A program made the position numbers and the translations under genes. A DNA stretch of 64,000 bases from Arcuatula senhousia (taxonomy: Eukaryota > Mollusca > Bivalvia > Mytilida > Mytilidae), in assembly GCA_963971305.1 (NCBI GenBank), contig OZ020304.1, forward strand, positions 76,322,355-76,386,354, written 5' to 3'. The first letter of the stretch is position 1. Every line of letters begins with the position of its first letter. Positions 14,325-26,591 of the stretch are shown here, in pieces. The notes under the pieces are model-generated. The model was not told the origin of the DNA. It did not search any database and was given only the letters and a program-made list of their open reading frames with translations.

Positions 14325-14863
14325 ACACACCACAAGTCACTGGTTGTTTTATTAGTTAAGATAAATGCAAAATATTTTTTTTTATTTCAAGTTTTAAATT
14401 ACAAAAACAATATATAGAAAGAACTATACATGATGTTAATAATATTCTTAAATACAAAGTCATTAAGTCAGGTTACAAAAACGCCAGGTAACAATAAGAA
14501 AATACTTATTATTACTTCAGTTAAAACAGCTACACGGTTTCCCGTCAGTCCGTCCTTCCGGTGTCAGGTAACAATATTTTTTTTCTTATTGTTACTTTCG
14601 GCCAGGTAACCGTATCTAGCGCCAAAAATAAAACAATGTTATAAAATCAAGAACTAAGTTCAAGTTCATGAAGTTAGTAGAAGACGGGTCATCTGCTTTT
14701 TAAAGAAAACAATCACCAATCAACTCATGTCCCTAACTGGAATGCAAAGAATTTGCAAACATGTAAACAAAACCACGTGTATTTGTTTACATTTGGGCGG
14801 AAGTGATATTGCGCATGCACTTTAAAAATTATCCGGGCACCTTTCGAACAACAAATTTCCAAT
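14325..14863. other. WDR20 upstream region
   Basis: No gene. The start codon at 14864 sits in TTTCCAATATGGCG. A small duplication (CAGGTAACAAT, 14484 and 14566) flanks AATAAG/CTTATT hairpins. The WDR20 promoter must lie here or further upstream, but I see no clear core promoter motif. Confidence 0.4.
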
Positions 14864-15112
14864 ATGGCGTCCCAAAGTGAGGGCGGAGGAAAAGACGATA
14901 TAAAAACGCATTTTGTAACAAGAGAGGGAACGTACAAGTTAATGCCATTGTCAGAATATTCAAAACCCACAAGAGTACCCTATAACGGTCAAACAAATAC
15001 ACCATCTAGGGTGTCATTTATAAATATAAACGACGGTTCACCATCGCCGGATAGGATATGTTTCAATGTTGGCAGGGAGTTGTATTTTTATGTTTACAAG
15101 GGTGTTAAAAAG
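14864..15112 (+). CDS. WDR20: WDR20 coding exon 1
   Basis: 83 codons from ATG to donor AAG|GTACAT. The start is the first ATG of the open frame and matches the family's short acidic/glycine N-terminus before T-R-E-G-x-Y-K-L. Confidence 0.93.
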
Positions 15113-18100
15113 GTACATCACTAAAACTTAATATCGTCTGATACATGCTAAAGGCAAATAGTAAATATAGAACACACTATGAAATCATCAAATGCACAAA
15201 AAAATTAACAGTCGATTTTGAAGTAAATTAAATAACTTTTAACATGTCACTTGTCAGCCTGGGAAATATATTCTCCAATCGAGTGACAATCCTCTGATCA
15301 GGAGAGGAGAGACAATTCTTTTCCATGGTGCACCTCTGAAAATTTGCATATTGGGATCTTCTGTACTTGGCGATGGTGGTGCCTAAAATGTGTAACCCGT
15401 ACCCGTACCCGCACCTAGATTGATCAAAATTTCACATATTCGCTTCGACTGTAGCGAAAACAAAGCCAATCATTGTAATATTTGATGTATGCCTTTTAAG
15501 TATGACATTGAATGATTTCATTTCTCAAAGCTTTAAAATTAACATTCATATTTTGATGTATTTCATGTTTTTACCCGATACCGTCATTGAAAATTTACCC
15601 GTACCCGATGACATACAGGGTCTTTTCTACTCAAATGAGAAACAGATTTGTTTCATACATGAATTAAAAGTTACAAAAATATATCAGCAGTAAGTGAATG
15701 AACGATTTATTCAAAAACAATAACTATCTATTTCACAATTTCGCTTTATACCGAGGCACCTATCGCGATTTTATTCAATGTTTACAAATAACCCGTACCC
15801 GGTGAAAATCCGGGCCAAAGATATGATAATTTTGGAGCGTACAAAATAAGTAAAAACATATTCATTTAAGAGTCAATTTACAATACAATCGTTATAAACA
15901 TTAAATATAACATTTAACAATTAAAACGAATCCAATTAACGATGAAAAAGTTTAATTTTTGAGGAGTTAAAAGTTATCACTTCTTTGGCACATTCATCAT
16001 GGTGTAAACTTCCGGTTACACATTTTAGGCACCAAAATTTTCTAACATCATTGATTTTGGAAAATTAGAATAACGATTTAAAAAAAAAATGATATCAGGT
16101 CATTGAATAACTTATCAGAAACCTTCATGTGCAATTTTAGAAAGTTTCATTGCGTTTTCGCTCTTTGCGAGTCAAATTTGCAAACTGGTGCGGGTACGGG
16201 TAAATGAACCAAAAATGGTACGGGTACGGGTTACACATTTTAGGCACCACCCTTGGCGATCACAATACTGCTATACCAGTATTGTAGTATTGTTGATTTT
16301 TTTCTAAAAAATCAACAATACTGGAATGTTGATGTTCCAGTATTGTGCCTTGAGTAATACATTATGTCATAGATATGTATAATATGAGAAAGACATTGCC
16401 TTAGAAGCTCGCGTAGATAATTCCATTGAAAATTTCGAATAATGCCTGGGACGAGATAATTTGGGACGATGTATTACTATTTCCCGCAATTTTTCAGCAC
16501 GCGCAGACATTTTCGAAAACTTCCAAAAATCAAACGTTTCCAGTGAGAACGATTTTTCTTCCATAGTATTTTGAGTCTCGTGCAATTTGGCATACTTTCT
16601 ACATTAGAGAGCTCGCTACGCTCGCATATTAGATACAATGTGAGTTTTTTAACTCTTTTTTGCCTTTCTAAGAAATCAATCAGAATAAATTGTATTGAAC
16701 AGACTAAATTTGAATGGATGACTATGTGAAACACAGTTTTTACATGATTTAGGATCAGGGGTCCTAAAAAGTATAATTGAGGCAAAAGACAGCATCTACA
16801 CTAGTGCGGCAGGGTTGGCTAAATATAAGTATTGATGGCCTTGGTTTTTCCAGGCTTGGCAATACCCTCGAAATAGTCAAATTGGGCAATACTGGGTAAT
16901 AAGAATATTTCATGAAATAAAAAATATCCTATTTAATAATATTTTATACTTCAAAATTTCTTCATCTACAAAATACATGTACATAAATGATTTGTATTTG
17001 ACAGTAAATAAAACATTACTATTCATGCATATTTCAATAATATGATAATAGGTGCAACCTAAAATGGGACGCAGCTTTAGAAAATAGTTGTCAAAAATGT
17101 CACTGATCAATAACTAATAATTACAAATATCGAATTATTTGTGCAAATTACAAATATTTGTAACATTCTAAAATAGTAGGATGACGTTGACGGGACGAAA
17201 TAACCTTCTTTTGGTGTTACGTTATCAATGACGTCATTTCCCAGTCAGAGTATTTCGCGCTCCAACAGAAGTAAACAAAGCAACCTTTTTTTCTGCCAGG
17301 TTTTGGGTGATTTTCTGTAGACCAATATATCTTTTTAGAAGTATTGGGTGGAGAAAATTGATATAAAAACCAGGCAGAAAATTACGAATTGTTTCAATCA
17401 GGATTTGGGAAAAAAACACTTCCAGAACATGCACATGCACACAGGATTGATTAAAAAATCTCCATGAGCAGCTAAGCCTAAGGTAATACCATCTTTTTTT
17501 TTCTATTCAGTGTTGTAAAGCTTTATCTTTTATTGTTATTGTTTAAAACACCCGCTTAAACATCGCCATAAATTGGTTGAATTATTAGTTAACAATCACT
17601 AATCACGATTGTTCCTAACACACCTGTTTACAATGACCATTCTCGCGAGAACTTGGCGTGATCATTATATCTCTTTGACAACGAGAGTTTCCTAGAAAAA
17701 TATATTTAGAGAGTTTAGTTTTGACTTTCCATCCGTATTCTCCTGTATATTTTAAAAAGAAATTTAACTGTGGTTATTAGATCTGTCAGTTTTAAAATTT
17801 ATTAAAAGAAAAGCATCGAATTTCTGGCCACATAGAAATTCGTGCCTAGTGCGCTTGCGCACACTCGGCACATCCAGTTTGGAAGAAAAACCAAACCATT
17901 AACTTTTGGAAGTTTCTACATATGTGGGACTGCGTCCCATAATATGTATTTTTTTCTTTCATTGTCATTACAATACAGTTTTAACAAATTCATGACAATA
18001 CACACAGTTTAATCTATGCTAATTATTTATAAAAACTCCAAGCTATAAAACAAAACAAATTTGTGAATCCATATACATGTAAACATCAAAACATCCTAAT

Positions 18101-21100
18101 TTTGTGTAATTGTTAATAGGTAGCTAGGGCTTGTGTATTTATAAGAATGAGACATACATGTATTTAAAAAAAAATGTTGAACTTGTACATGTTGTATATT
18201 TTAAAGGACATACATGTATCATATTAATTTATAGACAATTTGGCATTTTTAAACATGTAAATTTTATCATAAATACTATCATGACTATATTTGTATATCT
18301 TTTTAATCATGTTTAAATCACTCACTATTAAAATCTGTTTTAATAGTGTTCTCATTTATTTTTTTAGTGTACATGCACTTATCATGCTTAATAATTGATA
18401 CTGAACTGGATGTTAAGCAGGTTTTGAGGTCAAAACCATAAAATACCAGACATTTAACAAATATTGTAGTCAGAATATGTGTCATTTAAAACAATACTGG
18501 TACAATACTGGAATAAATTTTTGTTCCAGTATTGTTAACATTACTGGTATACCAGAATTGTTATTGCCAATTACAGGAGATCAGCATATTGATCATTGAT
18601 GCGATATTTTCTCCTCTAAGAGTAACAGTAAGTTTTAAAATGCGCCAATGAACCCATTTTTGCACACAGCTGATTCCATGAATGATCACTGTCCCTCAAT
18701 CAAGAGACAATATTCTGATCTAGAGACCCGTAGAAAGTGTATGGATGATAAATGAAAAGTCTCCCAATCGAGAGACAGTCTCCTGATCAGGGGATTGTCT
18801 CTTGATTGGAGAATATTCCCTAGCTGCATGTTTTATATTAAAGCAGCTACAAATTATTCACAAAAACGGAAATTCTCTCTTGATTGGGAGATTTTGCTCA
18901 TTTTGAGAATTTGCATTCTCTATAACAAGGGAATAACTCCTGATCAGGAGATCATATTTTATGGTAATTTTTCATTAAAATTTAAGTTTGTATTTTTGCC
19001 TACAAAAACAATGTCTCCCCCCTTTTCCCAAAAAAATTCAAAGGGCCATTACTCCAGCAAATATTTGAGGATCAAAATTTCCTGATCATATGCACAACTA
19101 CATATCATGCATATGGTGTCCTTCCTATAATATACCAAGTTTCATTGAATTTGGTTCAGTAGTTTCAGAGGAGTTGCACTGACAAGATGATAAATGAGGA
19201 TTTTAAGCAAATTCCTAAGTTTAAAGGGCCATTAGGCCCATTAAATTTGAGGATCAAAATTTCCTGGTTATATGCACAACTACATATGGTGTACTTCCTA
19301 TATACCAAGTTTCGTTGAATTTGGTTCAGTAGCTTCAGAGGAGTTGCACTGACAAACTTTGTGACAGTCGAACAGATTTGATTTTGAAAAAAAAAATTTG
19401 CATGTTAAGTTTTGTCAAGTAGTCAATTCAAAATGGAAGATTAATTATTGCAGCCTCCCTTTTGAAATGCTTAGGGGCCTAAAAGAGCCAAAATCAAAAC
19501 TAAAAATATTTGAATCATGATTTTAAAAACACATGGTTTTGACAATGCATTGTCATTCAAAAAAGCCTTCTTATGAAAAAACAATCATTAGTTGTCATCT
19601 CCAGTGTCAGAGGATGGAGAAAAAATTCTGTTACAATGATCATGATGATAGGGATTTAGTATGACTTGGCACGAGTTATTTCCCTTAGATCCAAATTTTA
19701 TATGCATTTCAACCAAAATATATCTCAAATTTCTGACACTTTTGAGTAGTGCCAATGCATTTTTTGTTACTTTTTTTAAAGCATTTTGAACAGTATTTTG
19801 AAATCAAACTTGTGTGTTTTTTTTAAATCATGATTCACTCATTGCCTGATTCTTACAGAGAATAGCACTTAATTCTCGTCAAGTAGTGAATTTACTAAAT
19901 TGAAGATAAAGGACAAGGTATGATAAGGGCTGTTTTTGGCCCCTTTTTCAAAACTGACAAATTTCTTTGAAAATTTTCATTTAAGTACTCTAAAGTGGTG
20001 AATTTAAAAAAAAAAATGTATGTTACAAAGCTATGCTTTGTCAGATATCTTCTCAGTTATGAGTTAAATATATGTGAACAATGACTTTTTCTCCAAATAG
20101 TTCGAAATATGGCAAATTATTGCATGTTTTTGATTAAAAAAAGGTATGAGCGAACCTGTGACCCACAAAAATATTTCAACTGTGGGTTTAGCATCACAAT
20201 ACCAATGTTTGCTGAAAATATCTTTGTGGGTCACAGGTTTGCCCATATTTAATTTTCACAAAAACTGCATAGATTTTAGCTTTTTTTTGCATATTGTGTA
20301 AATTTTGCTGGTTTTACGATTTTGCACACATGTGTACTTAAACAATTTATTTCAATTTCTTAAAATAGATGAGTTTTCAATCAAATATAGCCTTTTAACT
20401 GCAAAATCCTGCATGAAAAAATCATAAAAAGTAAAATATGCAAAATTTAGGGGGCCAATTTGTTCACTTATCCTACCTTGTCCTTTTGTGACACTCCCCT
20501 CCCCCTAATTGCTGTAAGGGACCAAAAGGGGCTAAATCAAAGGTATCTGATACTGTTAATTAAGGACCAAAATGGGTAGTATAATTGCAACTGTAATTTA
20601 TTTTGGTCTGCTTTGGAAACAAAAATGAATACCTTGTGAAATGTGGGTGGAAAGTCTGCCAAAGGTTGCATGTATCAAAAAACTTAGTCAGTCCACCATG
20701 GGCTGCATGTGTCCAATTGACTATCCATATTGGGCCAAAAAGGTACAGGGTTCAACGTGTTGCTGTCATATCATGCTGCGCTTGGCGAAGCTTTTTATTA
20801 GGAATGTTTCAACGCATTGTTATCCTGTGACATTTAGCTGACTTTTGAAATTAAAGAGCTAGCTATGTTCACTAAATAGGTGATATAAAATATAGCCTCT
20901 AAATGTTTGTAGATTTATTAAAAGTCAGAAAGTATACATTCAATAAAGTATGTCAAAATTGCAGTAAAAAAAATAAGGATTCAAACATTTAAATGGATTG
21001 GACTTTTTATCCAGGATAAACTTCAACAAGAAACAAAGTGGACTGACAGAAGTAATCATGCATAAGTACAACAACAGGAAAAAACATATATAGTCAAGCC

Positions 21101-24045
21101 AGTGATAAACATGAAAGTGACAGAAATTATAAACGCCATGATTTGAAAGTGTTTGGCTCATTTCTAAAGCTGTTTTTAACACAATTTTCATTGTTCTTTT
21201 GCCATAACCATATTAGTTTTACATTTTACGAAAGTACTACTTGTATGTATACTATTAAAAATCAGTAGAAGTTACAGATGTACTTATGCTATTCAGTTCT
21301 TACTGTTATGAATTTTTATTTGTAGGCTGCAGACTTAACAAAACCCATAGACAAGAGATTATATAAAGGGACATTTCCTACGTGTCATGATTTTAACCAC
21401 ATGGTACTGTCAAGTGAAACTGTCCGATTACTGGTAGGATTTACTGCAGGCCAAATACAGCTGATTGATCCTATAAAGAAAGAATTAGGCAAACTTTACA
21501 ATGAAGAGGTTTGTTTTTGTTGGTGAATTAAATTCAAAAAGCAGAAATGTATGAACAAACTTCAAAACATTCAGGTTATTGAATAAAGGTTGTTTTTGGT
21601 ATGTAATGTCCAGATTTTCTGTATAATATAGAATCGTTAAAATGGTTTTTTTTCCAAATATTTATGGATTCTAAATTTTATTCTTGTGTTTTTAACATCA
21701 TGTATATACTGTTCTTATTGAAGAGAGCAATGCAGTAAATATGCATAATACACAATCACTGATTCACAATATATATATATGAATATTGCTGTAATACAAA
21801 TTACCAGGAAAGAAACTTTCTTGTCTCAAAAAGTTTAATTTGCATTATAAATGCAAATTAAACTTTATATTAAAATATTTTGGTATTATTTAACATCTGT
21901 GTTGTATTATATTATTTCTATTAATTGTAGTTTGGGTGTCACTTGACATTTTTGAAAATGAAAAAAATGCACCTTAAATAATTACTTACACCTACATTTT
22001 AACATTTATACATATATAATGCAATCAATGTCTTTGAAATTTCAGAAGCAGGAAATACATTAACTTATAGGAAAATAACTATAGTGTTCTAATGAATGTT
22101 CTTGAGGCAAATTAAGCTATATAGATAAGTGTACATGTTCCTATTAATTGAATATTTTGTTTTGCAGAGATTGATAGACAAGACAAAAGTGACTTGTATA
22201 AAATGGATACCTGGTTGTCCAAATCAGTTTATTGTATCACATTCTAGTGGACAGATGTATGTATATAATGAAGATCTGCCGTGTGGTCCCACCCCTCCTC
22301 ATTATCAACCATTTAAACAAGGAGATGGATTCTCTGTGTTCACATGTAAAACTAAAAGTACACGTAACCCATTGTATCGATGGGTCGTAGGCCATGGACC
22401 AATCAATGAGTTCTCATTCTCACCATGTTCTCAGTACATAGCTGTCGTTGGACAAGATGGATTTCTACGTGTCTTTAATTATAATTCAATGGAGTTGTTA
22501 GGATCAATGAAAAGTTACTTTGGGGGTTTACTGTGTGTGTGCTGGTCACCTGATAGTAAATATATTGTTGTGGGAGGCGAAGATGACTTAGTCACTGTTT
22601 GGTCTTTCCTAGAAAAACGAGTAATATGTAGAGGACAAGGTCATAGGTCATGGATAGGGGTTGTTGCATTTGACCCCTATACCTCTGTATATAGTGAAGA
22701 AGAAAGTGAAAAACAAACTGAGTTTTCTTCAGGGAATGGTAAACAGGAAACTTTAGTAAATGGGGGAGTACAATCTGTAGACAGTCAATCATCGTCAGTC
22801 TCATCGTCATTAAATATCACTACATATCGATTTGGCTCAGTAGGGCAAGACACAATGTTATGTCTATGGGATATAACGGAAGACATTCTCAAACAACCAT
22901 GTGGACGATCTCGGTCCAGTATACTTGTTACACCAAACGCTTCACATACTCTACCAAGATGTAACAGTTTACCAAAGTCACAAAAATCCAATGATGTTAG
23001 TGATGGTAATGCACATCATGTTTCCAATCATACATCTACTTTTACTACCAAGTTTGCGACATTGACTTTAGCCGAGCGAAAAGAAAGCCAAGAAAAAAAG
23101 GAACACAAAAGAAACTTTAGTTTAGCAAGTAGAAATGTTGAAAAGAATAGTATATTACGGTCAAATCATGTAAAACAAGTGGACGATTCTATTAAACTTC
23201 TAGGCACGTCAGCTTGTCCTCGATTAGAGGAGGCCCCTATATTAGAACCTTTAGTGTGTAAACGAATAGCAACAGAAAGATTAACTGAACTGATATTCCG
23301 AGAAGAATGTATAGTGACTGCATGTCAGGAAGGGTTAGTGTATACATGGGCAAGACCAGGATATGCTGTAAGTATTTTATTTTGAATATGCACATAATAT
23401 GGGATAAAATAATGATATTGTAGAAGGAAGTGAAATAATTGAACAATCAATTATTTGTCGTATTGAAGCTCAGTCCTACTTGATACAGACCAAACCAGGA
23501 TTAAGAAACACATTTTATTATATAGATATAGGTGAAATATAGGATTTCCGAGTTAAATAAATTTCTAGATTTTCACAGAGTTAATTACAGGATTTATCTA
23601 ACTCGCATGGGAATTTATCTAACCCTCGTGAAGTTTCCCGCGAAAAATATGTAACATAGATTAGTGTGCAATACACAATTCATTAATCAATAACTTCTTT
23701 CGTTTTCATTATTTTGATGATCTATTAGTCACGAATATCAATTTTAATGTCGCTCGTGTCGAATAACACTTGTTGAATCCTGGCGTTATTCGAGACTCGT
23801 GACATTAAAATTGATATTCGCCACCCCTCATTAGTTATACTATAAACATGATAAAGAAAATGACAACTAAGTCAAAACAACAAATTTTGAGATTATATCA
23901 TTAATGATTGTGAACAGTTTAATTTTGATGATTACACATTATATATTCACAATATATTGTTGTACTATATACAACATATATAATGTAGAACTTTAATTTT
24001 TTTTTCAGGGTACAATGCAGCATTCAGTTGTTAGTCCACAAACGG
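14864..24045 (+). CDS. WDR20: WDR20, WD-repeat cofactor of USP12/USP46
   Basis: Coding exons are 14864-15112, 21326-21508, 22168-23367 and probably 24009-24045; the first three introns are phase 0. Exons 1-3 encode 544 residues; human WDR20 is about 569. Family features: exon 1 T-R-E-G-x-Y-K-L and C-F-N-V-G-R-E-L-Y-F-Y; exon 2 P-I-D-K-R and I-D-P-I-K-K-E; exon 3 G-Q-D-G-F-L-R-V-F-N, S-Y-F-G-G-L-L-C-V-C-W-S-P-D, G-G-E-D-D-L-V-T-V-W, G-S-V-G-Q-D-T-M-L-C-L-W-D and I-V-T-A-C-Q-E-G, with a Ser-rich, low-complexity stretch between the last WD blades. In vertebrates WDR20 binds USP12 and USP46 together with UAF1/WDR48 and raises their deubiquitinase activity. The family call is very secure from gene-long similarity; the C-terminus after exon 3 is unresolved. 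It is convergent with NRDE2. Confidence 0.95.
15256..18830. mobile_element. Long-TIR DNA element in WDR20 intron 1
   Basis: The left arm (15257-15374, continuing at 16261-16310) is matched in reverse complement by the right arm (about 18500-18829). Shared blocks include ATTCTCCAATC, CTGATCAGGAG, GATCTTCTGTA/GATCTCCTGTA, TTGGCGATCACAAT/TTGGCAATAACAAT and TATACCAGTA. The right arm has extra sequence, with repeats of AATCGAGAGACA and CCTGATCAGG. The left arm is split by the 15375-16251 insertion. I saw no transposase and no convincing TSD. It is an old, non-autonomous TIR element or a fold-back element. Confidence 0.65.
15375..16251. mobile_element. TIR element with 9-bp TSD, nested in another element
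   Basis: 877 bp. The ends are perfect inverted repeats of about 35 bp starting GGTGGTGCCTAAAATGTG and running into ACCCGTACCCGTACC. Exact 9-bp direct repeats CTTGGCGAT flank it (15366-15374 and 16252-16260). The end motif recurs inside (GGTTACACATTTTAGGCACC near 16012) along with more CCCGTACC blocks, so it has subterminal repeats. There is no coding capacity. The 9-bp TSD suggests a Mutator-type transposase supplied in trans (inference). Confidence 0.85.
18960..19375 (+). repeat. Dispersed repeat, dimer of ~190-bp units (copy 1)
   Basis: Two tandem diverged units carry CAAAGGGCCATTA, GAGGATCAAAATTTCCTG, ACTACATATGGTGT, TATATACCAAGTTTC and AGAGGAGTTGCACTGACAA. A second copy, same orientation and same dimer layout, lies at 30155-30540. 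The preceding CCTACAAAAAC...GTCTCCCCCC module is also shared. It resembles the cores of the bivalve tandem-core elements. Confidence 0.8.
19376..21325. other. Rest of WDR20 intron 1
   Basis: AT-rich intron with no exon-like frame. At 20151-20242 a fold-back of about 93 bp has arms GAACCTGTGACCCACAAA and TTTGTGGGTCACAGGTTT; the same TGACCCACAA motif recurs in the 48.8-52.5 kb repeats. The acceptor TTATTTGTAG precedes 21326. Confidence 0.6.
21326..21508 (+). CDS. WDR20: WDR20 coding exon 2
   Basis: 61 codons between acceptor TTTGTAG and donor GAG|GTTTGT, phase 0 on both sides. It encodes the start of the WD propeller (T-C-H-D-F-N and I-D-P-I-K-K-E). Its ends were set by frame and family alignment. 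Confidence 0.93.
22168..23367 (+). CDS. WDR20: WDR20 coding exon 3 (main WD exon)
   Basis: 400 codons between acceptor TTTTGCAG and donor GCT|GTAAGT. An in-frame ATG at 22129 lies in the intron and is not a start. The exon carries most WD blades, a basic/serine-rich insert (roughly 22700-23200) and the final blade ending in A-R-P-G-Y-A. Confidence 0.95.
23732..23820. repeat. Fold-back hairpin in WDR20 intron 3
   Basis: Arms of 36 bp, CGAATATCAATTTTAATGTC... (23732-23767) and its near-perfect reverse complement (23785-23820), lie around a 17-bp loop. It is probably a remnant of a fold-back or MITE-type element. Confidence 0.75.
24009..24045 (+). CDS. WDR20: WDR20 probable alternative/last-but-one exon
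   Basis: A good acceptor (T-rich tract, then CAG) is followed by 12 codons beginning G-T-M-Q-H-S-V-V-S and a GTAAGC donor at 24046. The frame fits the phase-0 end of exon 3. If the donor is not used, the frame reads on to TAA at 24087-24089. I could not place a following exon; its use is inferred. Confidence 0.55.
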
Positions 24046-26311
24046 GTAAGCTATATATCAATATTAATGGTTACTTTACACTATTATAAGGTACACTAAT
24101 AATGCTCTTGTAGTTATAAAGATCTTATTGTCATTCATAATGATTTATAATAGTCTTGCATGTAATAATTTCACAGTGATGGTTTTATTTTTTAAAATTT
24201 TTATTTAGTCCCCTTAAATTGTGTCTGTCAGATAAATTCAATCATCAAAAAAGTTTTATTTTGAAAATTATTGAAATGTATGTAAAAGTATTTGTTATAT
24301 GACCACCAAATGAATCTTAAAGGACACGAGTACATGTATTTAAACTAACCTGACATTCTACATTGAGCAAATGAATTACATATATTTAACGCAAATTTTC
24401 CTCAACCATTTTAAACAGTACATGTATACATTTACATATACACGTATTCTTTATATTTTCAGAAGTTTATCAGATGCAGTTTTGATTGGTGTTCCTGTTC
24501 CTTTCTAAAAGTGCAATGTTTCTCCACCATTGTTTTAAAAGTGCTAATGATCAGGGGGAGACAATCTTTCTGGCTGTGATATGGGTTACGTCCCTTTTTG
24601 ATGTGATTTTCCTGTGATCCAATGTAATTGTTATGAGAAGCTTGAAAGATAGATTTGATTGTTGTGTGTAAGTGTTGTGCTTGTTGATTATGGAGATTAT
24701 TGTGAGAAAATGGTGTTAAGTAATGCATGATATTTCTAACTATTTTATAGAAAACTCTCTTCAACATTTTCATATTTTTGTATAAAATAATATATCTTGT
24801 TTGTACGAAGAAAAAATGTTTGTAAACAGATATGTATGTATCCATGATAAATGTTATATTAGACCAGGCTTGAGGATTTTTTTCATATTGACTCCTCTTT
24901 TTTCATACATGTAGCTTGTACTATAAATACACCTTTTTGCCAAAATTTATTTCAAAAGAGTGGAAAAAATTGTTCTAAAACACATTTATTTATTATCGTA
25001 TTCATAGATTCTAGTGTATTGTCCAGAATTAGAGTGACATATATATAACGAGATATTAGAAAAAAGGTCATATCAGTTCTCCAAACAATTAAAACTACAT
25101 GTACTATATCATACATTCATTACTATATTGACTATATGTATTTTATTTTGTATCGAAGATCTGAAACCAAGTAAAACGTGTGATATAAGTTATGACAACG
25201 TCTTTTGTAATAGCAATGACATTTAAAAACAAATTGTGTTGCATTCTTTTACTTGTACTTTTAAATTTCTTTTTGCGCAGTTACTGTCAAACCAATGCAT
25301 ATCCCTAGTCAAATATAAAAGTCTTCAATAAAAAGACTTGAATATGTTACTAAAGTAAAAAAATAAATTTTAACTATTTTTTGTTACTTAATCAGTTTTA
25401 ATCATGTATCATGTCATGGCATAGTTTTTACATTTAGTTCATATAACAATGGTTAAAATTATAACAAGGAATTATGTGTGGTAATCATGATGAAGGTCTG
25501 TTGTATACATGTTGTATACTTTTACTTTTGATTTATTAGGATTAAAATATGGGTTTGAATTTTTACAATTTAATTATGCATTTTACTAAGAAAGAACTAT
25601 AAATTTGATGTAGACCATCATGTAAGAATCTTTTCAGACAGGATCTGAATAAGAAGTGCTTTAAAATTGTGCAAAATAAGTCTTCAAGTTTCCTCTGCCC
25701 TTTAATCTGACAACGCTGCAATAAAATATGACCAAAAATCCCAACACATATTCCCTATATCTAAAAGTAAGACATAAAACTGGATAGGTAGATTCTTCAG
25801 TTATCTGAGATATGGAACCATAAACATTTAGACAATCTTTATTTAAACAATAAAGAAATAATGGCACTGCGTACAAAGTTTGACATAGATCTGTCTTAAA
25901 TTAAGGGTGATTGCTCACATATATTAATTTGTTTATATTGAATGCAGTGATAACTATTTAAAATAAACGTAATCATATACCGTATAGCGGGAAATTTTCG
26001 CAAGTTTCTAATTTTTGCTATATTCGCCACCATTACTCCATCGCGAAATTTACAACCCACGTAAATTGAATCAACATAAATTTGTATTGAGAATATCAAA
26101 TCACAAAAAAAAAATGTCCATGTATAAAACAACTTAGTCATTTGGTCTGAAATTGCGAAAATTACCTGCTATACAAGATAGTCTTTAGCTAAAATTGAAA
26201 ACGATTAGCATAATTAATTTATGGTGTATCAGTACCTTTCCTTTTACAAATTATTTATTTATTAATTTAATTTATCCCCTTGCTTTGAAGAAGAAGAAGG
26301 GGTACTGTTTT

Positions 26312-26591
26312 ACCTGTGGTCATCCATAGTTCTGTGACTCTATATTACCTGTGGTCATCCATAGTTCTGTGACTCTATATTACCTGTGGTCATCCATGGT
26401 TCTGTGACTCTATATTACCTGTGGTCATCCATAGTTCTGTGACTCTATATTACCTGTGGTCATCCATAGTTCTGTGACTCTATATTACCTGTGGTCATCC
26501 ATAGTTCTGTGACTCTATATTACCTGTGGTCATCCATAGTTCTGTGACTCTATATTACCTGTGGTCATCCATAGTTCTGTGACTCTATATT
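26312..26591. repeat. 35-bp minisatellite, 8 copies
   Basis: Exactly eight tandem copies of a 35-bp unit beginning ACCTGTGGTCATCCATAG. Seven look identical; the third has one A-to-G change (CCATGG). The near identity implies recent expansion, so copy number is likely polymorphic. Confidence 0.97.

Noticed and set aside
22129..22167. ATG before WDR20 exon 3
   Set aside because: Intron sequence; the exon starts at 22168 and joins exon 2 in frame.
24459..24845. 128-codon frame on - strand
   Set aside because: Composition like translated AT-rich DNA, no motif, lies downstream of WDR20 on the other strand.
26312..26591. CRISPR-like array
   Set aside because: Units are contiguous with no unique spacers, in an animal genome.
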